Part shown: positions 1 to 5,315 of the stretch, one piece after another | How positions within the stretch are numbered: the first letter of the stretch is position 1 | Layout: each line of letters starts with the position of its first letter | Source: Pseudomonadota bacterium | GTDB taxonomy: Bacteria > Pseudomonadota > Gammaproteobacteria > Burkholderiales > Burkholderiaceae_F | Direction: 5' to 3' | Length of the DNA stretch: 5,315 nucleotides | Assembly (NCBI GenBank): GCA_021823635.1 | Contig: JAKANT010000163.1 | Coordinates: 1-5,315, forward strand | Notes under the pieces: model-generated | Told to the model about the DNA's origin: nothing | The model's database searches: none | The model's input: the letters and a program-made list of their open reading frames with translations, nothing else | Program-made: the position numbers and the translations under genes

Positions 1-340
1 CGAAGCGCTTGATCGGTGTGGCCTCGGTATTGGTCAGGCTGATCGCGCTGGCGTTGTTGACCAGGATGTCGATGGCGCCGAAGTGATCGGCCGTCTTGCG
101 CGCCGCCTCCACCACCTGCTGCTCGTCGCGGATGTCCACCGCCAGCGGCAGACAGCGGCCGCCGGCGGCCTCGATCTCGGCCGCCGCGGTGTAGATGGTG
201 CCCGGCAGCTTCGGGTGCGGCTCGGTGGTCTTGGCGGCGATGGCGACGTTGGCGCCGTCGGCCGCGGCGCGCTTGGCGATCGCCAGCCCGATGCCGCGCG
301 AGCCGCCGGAGATGAACAGGGTCTTGCCTTGCAAGGTCAT
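1..340 (-). CDS. HSDL2-like short-chain dehydrogenase/reductase, N-terminal part
   Basis: The first 113 codons of a gene cut by the left edge of the window. It begins ATG at 338-340, 9 nt after the PaaI-like gene, with AGGAG 6 nt upstream. The Rossmann nucleotide-binding motif is SGGSRGIG at residues 11-18 (TGxxxGxG type with Ser for Thr). Further on are the acidic VDIRDE at 68-73 and the NNAS motif at 95-98. The segment AAKTTEPHPKLPGTIYTAA (35-53) and NNASAISLTNT (95-105) are signatures of the HSDL2 group (hydroxysteroid dehydrogenase-like 2). Animal HSDL2 is peroxisomal and carries an added SCP2 lipid-binding domain; bacterial forms known to me are mostly about 280 residues and lack it. The catalytic Tyr-Lys lies outside the window. 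It should be an NAD(P)-dependent oxidoreductase, with substrate not established; the operon points to an acyl-CoA or lipid alcohol/ketone. Confidence 0.88.
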   Translation of the reverse strand, partial: MTLQGKTLFISGGSRGIGLAIAKRAAADGANVAIAAKTTEPHPKLPGTIYTAAAEIEAAGGRCLPLAVDIRDEQQVVEAARKTADHFGAIDILVNNASAISLTNTEATPIKRF

Positions 341-346
341 GGCGTT

Positions 347-351
347 CTCCT
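347..351 (-). promoter_or_regulatory. Ribosome binding site of the HSDL2-like dehydrogenase gene
   Basis: The minus strand reads AGGAG, 6 nt before the ATG at 338-340. Its first two bases are also the last two bases of the TAG stop codon of the preceding thioesterase gene, a tight arrangement favouring re-initiation. Confidence 0.75.
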
Positions 352-781
352 AACGGGTGTTCGGCCACAGCACCATCTGCGTACACCGAAACAGCGCGAT
401 CGTCTTGCCGCTCTCGAGATGCCGCACCGGAGCATCCCACACCTGCGTGGTGCGGCCCAGATGCGCCGCCGTCGCCTCGGCTTCGATCGTCCCCTCGGTG
501 GCGGTGCCGAGAAAATTGGCCTTCAGTTCGATCGTGGTGAAGTTCACCGCGCCCTCCGGCAGGTGCGCCGCGCAGGCGAATCCGCAGCAGGTATCGGCGA
601 GCGCGACCACGCTGGCGGCATGCAGGTAGCCGTTCGGTGCCAGCACCTCGGGCCGCAGCGGCAGACGCATCAGCAGCGACCTTTCCTGCAGCAGCACGAC
701 CTCGAGGCCGATCAGATGCGGCAGCCCAAGCGTGGCGCGGGCTCTCAGCGTTTCGAGCGTCACTTCGTGGCGCAGTTTCAT
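350..781 (-). CDS. PaaI-like single-hotdog thioesterase
   Basis: A complete 143-residue protein, the usual size for PaaI/4HBT-type hotdog thioesterases, which act as homo-oligomers on acyl- or aryl-CoA. The core helix motif is APNGYLHAASVVALADT at residues 48-64. His54 and Asp63 fit the HGG...LADT pattern of E. coli PaaI, whose catalytic acid is the Asp, although the usual GG after His is Ala-Ala here. The FTTIELKANFLGTA segment at 81-94 is the typical second strand region, followed by an antiparallel sheet to the end. The start is ATG at 779-781, 19 nt after the isomerase-like gene's stop. No Shine-Dalgarno sequence precedes it, and the open frame extends upstream into the isomerase gene only as a shadow. 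An in-frame internal Met at 38 would cut into the domain. Expression probably relies on read-through coupling. The substrate is unknown; a housekeeping role in freeing CoA from slow-turnover thioesters is inferred. Confidence 0.88.
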   Translation of the reverse strand: MKLRHEVTLETLRARATLGLPHLIGLEVVLLQERSLLMRLPLRPEVLAPNGYLHAASVVALADTCCGFACAAHLPEGAVNFTTIELKANFLGTATEGTIEAEATAAHLGRTTQVWDAPVRHLESGKTIALFRCTQMVLWPNTR

Positions 782-800
782 CGGCAGCGCAAAGAGGACG

Positions 801-1568
801 TCACGCGAAACGCGAAAAGTCCGGCTTGCGGCGCTCGAAGAAGGCCGTGAACGCTTCCTTCGCCTCGGCGCTGGCGAGCAAGCGGCCGAAGCGCTGCGCT
901 TCTTCGGAGATCGTCTTTTCGACGGCCGTCTTCCAACCCGACCGCAGCAGTTTCTTCGTCTCGCGCACCGCCGCCGGCGGCAACTGCGTGAAACGCGCCG
1001 CCTGCCGCTTGGCGTGCGCGAGCACCTCGCCCGGCGGCAGCAGACGATTGACGATGCCCATTTCCAGCGCTTCCTCGGCGCTGATCGGCTCCGACAGCAG
1101 CAGTTTTTCCGCCGCGCGGTGATAGCCGGCGGAAAGCGGCACCAGCAGGCTGGAGGCGAACTCGGGACACAGGCCGAGGCTGACGAACGGCATCGAGAAC
1201 ATCGCGTTGTCGGCCGCATAGACGAGATCGCAATGCATCAGCAGCGTGGTGCCGATGCCCACCGCCGCGCCGTTGACGGCGGCGATCACCGGCTTGTCGG
1301 CATCAACGAGGGCGCGCATGAACTTGAACGCCGGCGCATCCATGCCGGCTTCGCGCGACGCGTGCCGCATGAAGTCTTCCAGGTCGTTGCCGGCGGTGAA
1401 GATGTCCGGCTGGCCGTGAATCACCAGCGCGCGCACCGAGGCGTCCTCGTGCGCGGCGGCGATCGCATCGGCCAGTTGCTGGTACATCGCGACCGTGATC
1501 GCGTTCTTCTTCTCCGGGCGCACGATCTCGATGCGCGCCACGCCGTCGGCGGTTTCGGTCTTGATCAT
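801..1568 (-). CDS. Crotonase-family protein, probable delta3,delta2-enoyl-CoA isomerase (annotators would often write enoyl-CoA hydratase)
   Basis: A complete 255-residue crotonase-fold protein of usual length. The CoA/oxyanion-hole segments are FTAGNDLEDF at 57-66 and NGAAVGIGTTLL at 99-110. The two glutamates of true hydratases are missing: by hand alignment Thr108 replaces the first and Phe128 (FSMPFVSLG) the second. A glutamate instead sits at 136 in LCPEFASS, where peroxisomal-type isomerases (mammalian ECI2, yeast Eci1) carry their catalytic Glu. The GNDL, PAVGI-like and PF..LG..PE..SS segments also resemble ECI2. It should therefore move a cis/trans-3 double bond to trans-2, feeding unsaturated chains to the fusion protein, which keeps both hydratase acids. 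Start ATG at 1566-1568 overlaps the hydrolase stop as ATGA, with GAGGAG 5 nt upstream. The fold is certain; isomerase activity is inferred. Confidence 0.9.
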   Translation of the reverse strand: MIKTETADGVARIEIVRPEKKNAITVAMYQQLADAIAAAHEDASVRALVIHGQPDIFTAGNDLEDFMRHASREAGMDAPAFKFMRALVDADKPVIAAVNGAAVGIGTTLLMHCDLVYAADNAMFSMPFVSLGLCPEFASSLLVPLSAGYHRAAEKLLLSEPISAEEALEMGIVNRLLPPGEVLAHAKRQAARFTQLPPAAVRETKKLLRSGWKTAVEKTISEEAQRFGRLLASAEAKEAFTAFFERRKPDFSRFA

Positions 1569-2482
1569 CGGGTCTCCTCGGGTTGCGACGAAGGATGCGG
1601 CACGCACGCCGCGGCGCCGGGCTGGGCGACGCGTTCGCTCAACCACTGTGCCACGCGCGGCCACAGCGCGGCGCCGGTGCGGGGGCGGAAAAAGCCAAAG
1701 TGGCCGATGCGGGGCAGGCCGAGCGCACGCGGCACGACACGCTCGACGGTGCGAGGCGCATTGCGGTAGAAGCCGTGCATGTCCCGCACATTCGCCTCCG
1801 ACATGAACTCGTCGTCGCTGAACGACAGCCACAGCATCGGCAGCGTCACGCTCGCGTACTGCGCGTGCGCCTGCTGCGCGCCCACACAGTAGTCGCGCTG
1901 CAAGCACCAGGCGCGCCACTGCCGCATCACGCCGGCCGGCAGATCGCCGACGGTGCGCAGGCGGCGGCCGGGGAAATAGCCGCAGCGGCGCGTGGCGAGC
2001 GGTGCCAGCAGGTACCACAGCAGCCAGGCGCGCCAGCGCGAGCGCCACGCATAGCGCGGCCAGTAGCCGGTGCCGCTGGCGATCGCCACCATCGCCGCTG
2101 CGCGCGTGCGATTGGGCACCAGGCCGAGGATCTGCGCGCCCAGGCTGTGTCCGATCCAGGCGAGCGGCCGCGCGCCGATGCGCGCGGCCACGAACTCGAC
2201 GGCGGCGGGCACGTCGCGCTCGATCCAGTCCGAAAGGTCGGCCTCGAAGCCGCGCAGCGACGCCCGAAAACGCAGCGGCCGCGAAGCGCCGATGCCTCGG
2301 TAGTCGAACGTGACGGCGAAGTAACCCCGTTCGGCAAGCCAGTGCGCGAAGGCGGCGTAGAACTTCTGCTCCACCCCCATCGCGCTGACGATCAGCGCGC
2401 CGGCGCGGCAATCGTGCGCAGCGCCGAAACAGGTGGCCGCCAGCTCGAAGCCATCCTCGGCGCGAATCACGGCGGGCTGCAT
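1565..2482 (-). CDS. Alpha/beta hydrolase of uncertain substrate
   Basis: A complete 305-residue serine hydrolase of the alpha/beta fold. The nucleophile elbow is GHSLG at 111-115 with Ser113. Likely partners are Asp223 or Asp224 in SFSDDEFMS and His261 in RIGHFGFF. VTFDYRGIGASRP at 57-69 is the usual stretch after the third core strand. A region rich in Trp, Tyr and Arg at about 140-195, ending in the PAGVMRQWRAWC stretch, should form the lid over the active site; its hydrophobic part at 152-162 might touch lipid. This pattern resembles the predicted-hydrolase group COG4757, from memory of the family. No signal peptide is seen, so it is probably cytoplasmic. The C-terminal tail (about 288-305) is Pro/Ser/Glu-rich and probably disordered. 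It starts 25 nt after the thioesterase gene with a weak ribosome site, and its stop overlaps the next start by 4 nt. The operon suggests an acyl ester or acyl-CoA substrate, but this is inference. Confidence 0.85.
   Translation of the reverse strand: MQPAVIRAEDGFELAATCFGAAHDCRAGALIVSAMGVEQKFYAAFAHWLAERGYFAVTFDYRGIGASRPLRFRASLRGFEADLSDWIERDVPAAVEFVAARIGARPLAWIGHSLGAQILGLVPNRTRAAAMVAIASGTGYWPRYAWRSRWRAWLLWYLLAPLATRRCGYFPGRRLRTVGDLPAGVMRQWRAWCLQRDYCVGAQQAHAQYASVTLPMLWLSFSDDEFMSEANVRDMHGFYRNAPRTVERVVPRALGLPRIGHFGFFRPRTGAALWPRVAQWLSERVAQPGAAACVPHPSSQPEETR
1574..1579 (-). promoter_or_regulatory. Strong ribosome binding site of the isomerase-like gene
   Basis: The minus strand reads GAGGAG, 5 nt before the ATG at 1566-1568. 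It lies inside the last codons of the alpha/beta hydrolase gene. Together with the ATGA stop/start overlap it supports both independent initiation and translational coupling. Confidence 0.75.
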
Positions 2483-2493
2483 CGCTGCTCGGG

Positions 2494-2507
2494 CCGCGCG
2501 AGCGCGG
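2494..2507. repeat. Short perfect inverted repeat between the TesB-like and hydrolase genes
   Basis: CCGCGC and GCGCGG are separated by 2 bases, immediately after the thioesterase stop codon and 11 nt before the hydrolase ATG. The RNA could form a small GC-rich hairpin. There is no U-run after it, so it is not an intrinsic terminator. Such short repeats arise by chance in high-GC DNA, and a role is unproven. Confidence 0.3.
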
Positions 2508-3320
2508 TCATTCCTTGTAGTAGACGACCTGATGCGAGGTGGCGAGCAGCTCGCCGCTTGCGCTCCACAAGCGCGCGCTTTGGTCGAAGTAGCCGGCCCG
2601 ATAGGCGTGCGCGTGGGCTTCGCCGAGCAACGGCGCGCTGCCGGCGCGCGCCACGGTGTCGCCCTCGGCCAGGAAATAGACCGTCATCGACACGGTACCG
2701 ATCGGCACGCGGCGCGCGCGTCGGCGCCACAGGCGCGGATAGAACACGTCGGCCATCGCGGCAAGCGCTGCGAAGTCCAGTGGCCGCGGCGGTTCGTCGC
2801 GTACCCATAGCAGCGTGCGGCTGTCGCCGCTGTCGGCGCCGTCCCAGTGCGCCGGAAAGCCACCGGCGACGAAACGCAGGTCGTAGCGCGCCAGCCAGGC
2901 GACCGCGCCGTCGGCGCGCAACCGAGCCACGTGCTGCGGCGGCGGCGCGGCAGGTGGCGCGGCCTCGTCCGCGCTCCACGTCGGGCGACGCGTGGCGGTC
3001 ATCGCGGTGGCCGCGAGCGCCGTCTGCCCGTCCTGCAGCACGGCAACCGTCCAGTGCTGCGTCGAGCGGTTGGTGCGCACGGGCTCGGTGCGGATCTCGA
3101 ATTCGCCGGCGGCAAGCGGCGCGCAGAAGTTGACCGTCAGCGCCACCGGGTCGCCGAGCCTTCGTTCGTCGCGCAGCACCGCCGCCAGCGCCTGCGCCGC
3201 GGTGATGCCGCCGAACGGTCCGACCATGTTGGCCCACAGCGGCGAGGTCGCGCCGCGCCAGCGCCCGGGTGCGACCGGTGCCAGCGCGAGCGCCGCGTCG
3301 AGCGGATGCTCGGCGGCCAT
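2508..3320 (-). CDS. TesB-like double-hotdog acyl-CoA thioesterase
   Basis: A complete protein of 270 residues, close to the length of TesB-type acyl-CoA thioesterases, which hydrolyse acyl-CoA to free fatty acid and CoA. The N-terminal hotdog (about residues 8-110) carries GPFGGITAAQAL at 35-46. A proline- and alanine-rich linker follows at about 113-130, then a C-terminal hotdog to the end. By motif comparison with E. coli TesB, the catalytic Asp-Thr-Gln set is probably Asp191 (AAMADVFYP), Thr209 (IGTVSMTVYF) and Gln264 (ATSHQVVYY); this is a hand alignment. The ATG at 3318-3320 was chosen because it lies 7 nt after the thiolase stop. A GTG at 3354-3356 would add 12 residues and overlap the thiolase end. 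The ribosome site is weak (only AGG, 6 nt away), so translation probably depends on coupling to the thiolase. Chain-length preference cannot be read from the sequence. Confidence 0.87.
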   Translation of the reverse strand: MAAEHPLDAALALAPVAPGRWRGATSPLWANMVGPFGGITAAQALAAVLRDERRLGDPVALTVNFCAPLAAGEFEIRTEPVRTNRSTQHWTVAVLQDGQTALAATAMTATRRPTWSADEAAPPAAPPPQHVARLRADGAVAWLARYDLRFVAGGFPAHWDGADSGDSRTLLWVRDEPPRPLDFAALAAMADVFYPRLWRRRARRVPIGTVSMTVYFLAEGDTVARAGSAPLLGEAHAHAYRAGYFDQSARLWSASGELLATSHQVVYYKE

Positions 3321-3327
3321 CGCCGGC

Positions 3328-4527
3328 CTATACCCGCTCGAAGATGCCGGCCGCACCCATGCCGGTTCCGACGCACATCGTCACCATGCCGTACTTCAAG
3401 TTGCGCCGGCGCAGCGCGTGCACGACGGTGGCGGCGCGGATCGCGCCGGTGGCACCGAGTGGATGGCCCAACGCGATCGCTCCGCCCAGCGGGTTGACCT
3501 TGGTTGCGTCCAGCCGCAGCTCGTCGATCACCGCCAGCGTCTGCGCGGCGAACGCCTCGTTCAGCTCGATCCAGTCCAGATCGTCCTGCTTCAATCCGGC
3601 GCGCGTCAGCGCCACCGGGATCGCCTCTTTCGGGCCGATGCCCATGATCTCGGGCGGCACGCCGCGGATCGCGAACGACACGAAGCGCGCCAGCGGCGTC
3701 AGGTTGAACTGCTTGACGGCCCGCTCGCTGGCGAGGATCAGCGCCCCGGCGCCGTCCGAGGTCTGCGAGCTATTGCCGGCGGTGACGCTGCCCTTGGCCG
3801 CGAACACCGGCTTCAGTTTCGCCAGCGCCTCCAAGCTGGTGTCGGCGCGCGGGCCCTCGTCGAGCTCCGCCTTGCGCGTCTTGACCTGCAGTTCGCGCGC
3901 CGCCAGGTCGGGAAACTTCTCGACCACCTCCACCGGCGTGGTCTCGTCGCGGAATTCGCCGGCCTTCTGCGCCGCGATCGCCTTGCGGTGCGAGGCGAGC
4001 GCGAATTCGTCTTGCCGCTCGCGCGACACCTTCCAGCGCGCGGCCACTTTTTCCGCCGTCAGCCCCATGCCGTAGGCGATGCCGACGTTTTCGTCGCGCT
4101 CGAAGATGCGGGCGTTGAACGACGGCTTGTTGCCGGTCATCGGCACCATGCTCATCGACTCGGTGCCGCCGGCGATCATCACGTCGGCTTCGCCGACGCG
4201 GATGCGGTCGGCCGCCATTGCCACGGCGGTCAGGCCCGAGGCGCAGAAGCGGTTGATCGTCACGCCGCCGACCGACTGCGGCAGTCCGGCCAGCAGCACC
4301 GCGATGCGGGCCACGTTCAGGCCCTGCTCGGCCTCCGGCATCGCGCAGCCGACGATCGCGTCCTCGATTGCTTTCGGATCGAGGTTCGGCACCTGCGCCA
4401 GCGCGCCCCGGATCGCCGCCACCAGCAGATCGTCCGGGCGCATGTTGCGGAACATACCCTTCGGCGCCTTGCCGATCGGCGTGCGCGTGGCGGCGACGAT
4501 ATAAGCGTCTTGTACTTGTCGCATCAT
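3328..4527 (-). CDS. fadA: Acetyl-CoA C-acyltransferase (3-ketoacyl-CoA thiolase, FadA-type)
   Basis: A complete 399-residue thiolase of normal family length, which cleaves 3-ketoacyl-CoA with CoA to give acetyl-CoA and a chain two carbons shorter. The N-terminal domain has VAATRTPIGK at residues 11-20 and the nucleophilic Cys95 in NRFCASGLTAVA. The mid-region contains GGTESMSMVPM at 120-130. The C-terminal domain has the NEAF motif at 323-326, His355 in GHPLGATGA and the acid/base Cys385 in CVGTGMGAAG, so the full catalytic set is intact. The start is the first of two tandem ATG codons (4525-4527, then 4522-4524). A strong AAGGAG lies 6 nt before the first and 9 nt before the second, so either could be used. 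The frame stays open far upstream, but that stretch is antisense-free shadow of the fusion gene's 3' end in another frame and is not coding here. It lies 23 nt after the hydratase fusion gene, matching the FadN-FadA pairing. An anabolic acetyl-CoA acetyltransferase (PhaA/AtoB) is less likely given that neighbour. Confidence 0.95.
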   Translation of the reverse strand: MMRQVQDAYIVAATRTPIGKAPKGMFRNMRPDDLLVAAIRGALAQVPNLDPKAIEDAIVGCAMPEAEQGLNVARIAVLLAGLPQSVGGVTINRFCASGLTAVAMAADRIRVGEADVMIAGGTESMSMVPMTGNKPSFNARIFERDENVGIAYGMGLTAEKVAARWKVSRERQDEFALASHRKAIAAQKAGEFRDETTPVEVVEKFPDLAARELQVKTRKAELDEGPRADTSLEALAKLKPVFAAKGSVTAGNSSQTSDGAGALILASERAVKQFNLTPLARFVSFAIRGVPPEIMGIGPKEAIPVALTRAGLKQDDLDWIELNEAFAAQTLAVIDELRLDATKVNPLGGAIALGHPLGATGAIRAATVVHALRRRNLKYGMVTMCVGTGMGAAGIFERV

Positions 4528-4533
4528 CGTGAG

Positions 4534-4539
4534 CTCCTT
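4534..4539 (-). promoter_or_regulatory. Strong ribosome binding site of the thiolase gene
   Basis: On the minus strand this reads AAGGAG, ending 6 nt before the first ATG (4525-4527) and 9 nt before the second (4522-4524). It marks this tandem ATG as the thiolase start rather than codons further upstream in the same open frame. Confidence 0.75.
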
Positions 4540-4550
4540 GACGTGCGCGG

Positions 4551-5315
4551 TCAGTTCCGCACCGGTTTGCCGGTCTGCATCATGCCCATGATGCGTTCCT
4601 GCGACTTCGGGTGCGTGACGAGCTGCGTGAAGTGCTTGCGCTCCAGATCGAGCAGCCATTGCTCGTCGACCACGCTGCCCGGCTCCACATCGCCGCCGCA
4701 CATCACGTCGGCGATGCACGACGCGAGGAAAAAGTCGTGCTCGCTGATGAAGCCGCCGTCGCGCATGTTGACCAGTTGCCCCTTGATCGTCGCCACACCG
4801 GTGCGGCCGGCCACCGGGAACGTCTGCGGCGCCAGCGGCGGCCGGTAGCCCACCGCGTGCATCGCGAACGCCTCGCCGATCGCGCACCACAGCAGTTCGT
4901 GACGGTTGAACACGATGGTGTCGCTGCCCAGCAGGTAGCCCATCTGGCGCGCTTCGTGCGCCGAGGTGGAGACCTTGGCCATCGCCGCGTTGGTGAACCA
5001 GTTGCGGATGAACGGGAACACGTCGGTCGCACCGGCGGCCTGCGCCGCGCGCGCGCCGCGCAACGCGCCCTCTTTCAGTCCGCCGGCACCCGGTATCAGG
5101 CCGACACCGACTTCCACCAAACCGATATAGCTTTCGATCGACGCCACACGCTTCGCGCAATGCAGCGCCAGCTCGTTGCCGCCGCCCAGCGCCATGCCGC
5201 TGACGGCCGCCACGGTCGGCACCTGGGCGTACTTCAGCCGCATGAAGATGTCCTGCAGCTTCTTGACCTCGGCGCCGATCGCCTGGGCGCCGCCCGACAT
5301 GAACACCGGCAGAGA
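4551..5315 (-). CDS. 3-hydroxyacyl-CoA dehydrogenase / enoyl-CoA hydratase fusion (FadN-type), C-terminal part
   Basis: This is the 3' end of a gene whose start lies beyond the right edge; the frame is open to the last base and stops with TGA at 4551-4553. About 254 codons are visible and hold a crotonase (enoyl-CoA hydratase) domain followed by a C-terminal tail. Both acids of a true hydratase are present: Glu in the GGGNELAL motif (codon 5172-5174) and Glu in IGLVEVGVGLIPGAGG (codon 5112-5114). The tail ends in QERIMGMMQTGKPVRN, typical of the FadN family of about 790-800 residues, in which the NAD-binding 3-hydroxyacyl-CoA dehydrogenase domains come first and the hydratase domain last. E. 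coli FadB has the reverse order. The protein should hydrate trans-2-enoyl-CoA and oxidise the L-3-hydroxyacyl-CoA in the cytoplasm. The dehydrogenase half is not visible and is inferred from the family. The thiolase gene follows after 23 nt, the usual partner. Confidence in the hydratase domain is high, and in the fusion fairly high. Confidence 0.9.
   Translation of the reverse strand, partial: SLPVFMSGGAQAIGAEVKKLQDIFMRLKYAQVPTVAAVSGMALGGGNELALHCAKRVASIESYIGLVEVGVGLIPGAGGLKEGALRGARAAQAAGATDVFPFIRNWFTNAAMAKVSTSAHEARQMGYLLGSDTIVFNRHELLWCAIGEAFAMHAVGYRPPLAPQTFPVAGRTGVATIKGQLVNMRDGGFISEHDFFLASCIADVMCGGDVEPGSVVDEQWLLDLERKHFTQLVTHPKSQERIMGMMQTGKPVRN

Noticed and set aside
83..850. Plus-strand open frame (255 codons) opposite the dehydrogenase and PaaI-like genes
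   Set aside because: Arg/Gly/Gln-rich shadow translation. The minus strand carries the conserved SDR and hotdog motifs with proper starts and ribosome sites.
1569..2411. N-terminal extension of the isomerase-like frame into the hydrolase gene
   Set aside because: The extension is Arg/Ala-rich shadow of the alpha/beta hydrolase. The ATG at 1566-1568 has a strong ribosome site and gives the usual family length.
1583..3133. Plus-strand open frame (516 codons) opposite the hydrolase and TesB-like genes
   Set aside because: Low-complexity Arg/Ala-rich translation without recognisable domains, opposite two genes that have clear catalytic motifs.
2992..4848. Long plus-strand open frame (618 codons) opposite the thioesterase, thiolase and fusion genes
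   Set aside because: The translation is rich in Arg, Ala, His and Gly with no family motif, and it is antisense to the well-supported thiolase. Long antisense frames are common in high-GC DNA.
5040..5060. GC-alternating tract (gcgcgcgcgccgcgc-like)
   Set aside because: It lies within the hydratase domain reading frame and codes for an Ala/Arg-rich loop. It is ordinary for this composition and not a repeat array.
4528..5160. N-terminal extension of the thiolase frame by 211 codons
   Set aside because: The extra part reads through the fusion gene in the wrong frame and is Arg-rich without motifs. The tandem ATG with AAGGAG at 4534-4539 gives a thiolase of normal length.
1..5315. Search for tRNA/rRNA genes, CRISPR arrays, insertion sequences, promoters and intrinsic terminators
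   Set aside because: None seen. Coding sequence fills the window, no gap exceeds 25 nt, and no hairpin followed by a U-run or repeat-spacer pattern was found by eye.

Overview
The window is a compact, high-GC stretch (estimated by eye at about two thirds G+C) in which seven protein-coding genes all lie on the minus strand and fill almost every base. Gaps between genes are 7 to 25 nt and one pair overlaps by 4 nt, so this looks like the middle of one polycistronic unit. Base composition, the Shine-Dalgarno sequences and the protein types suggest a high-GC proteobacterium, perhaps a betaproteobacterium. That placement is inference, since no taxonomic marker gene is present. No RNA gene, mobile element, CRISPR array, promoter or terminator is visible, and both ends of the unit lie outside the window.

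In transcription order (right to left) the genes are: (1) the 3' end of a FadN-type 3-hydroxyacyl-CoA dehydrogenase / enoyl-CoA hydratase fusion, of which the hydratase domain and C-terminal tail are visible (4551-5315); (2) a complete FadA-type 3-ketoacyl-CoA thiolase (3328-4527); (3) a TesB-like double-hotdog acyl-CoA thioesterase (2508-3320); (4) an alpha/beta hydrolase of uncertain substrate (1565-2482); (5) a crotonase-fold protein usually labelled enoyl-CoA hydratase, whose active site resembles that of peroxisomal-type delta3,delta2-enoyl-CoA isomerases (801-1568); (6) a PaaI-like single-hotdog thioesterase (350-781); (7) the 5' end of an HSDL2-like short-chain dehydrogenase (1-340).

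Together they form a fatty-acid or related acyl-CoA beta-oxidation operon. The fusion protein hydrates the enoyl-CoA and oxidises the hydroxyacyl-CoA, and the thiolase cleaves the ketoacyl-CoA. The probable isomerase would bring unsaturated chains into the pathway. Two thioesterases, and possibly the alpha/beta hydrolase, could release CoA from stalled or surplus thioesters. No system of a new type is visible. The points most worth a second look are the isomerase-like active site of the 'hydratase', the presence of three putative (thio)ester hydrolases in one operon, and the fact that those three genes have weak ribosome binding sites while the thiolase, isomerase and dehydrogenase genes have strong ones.
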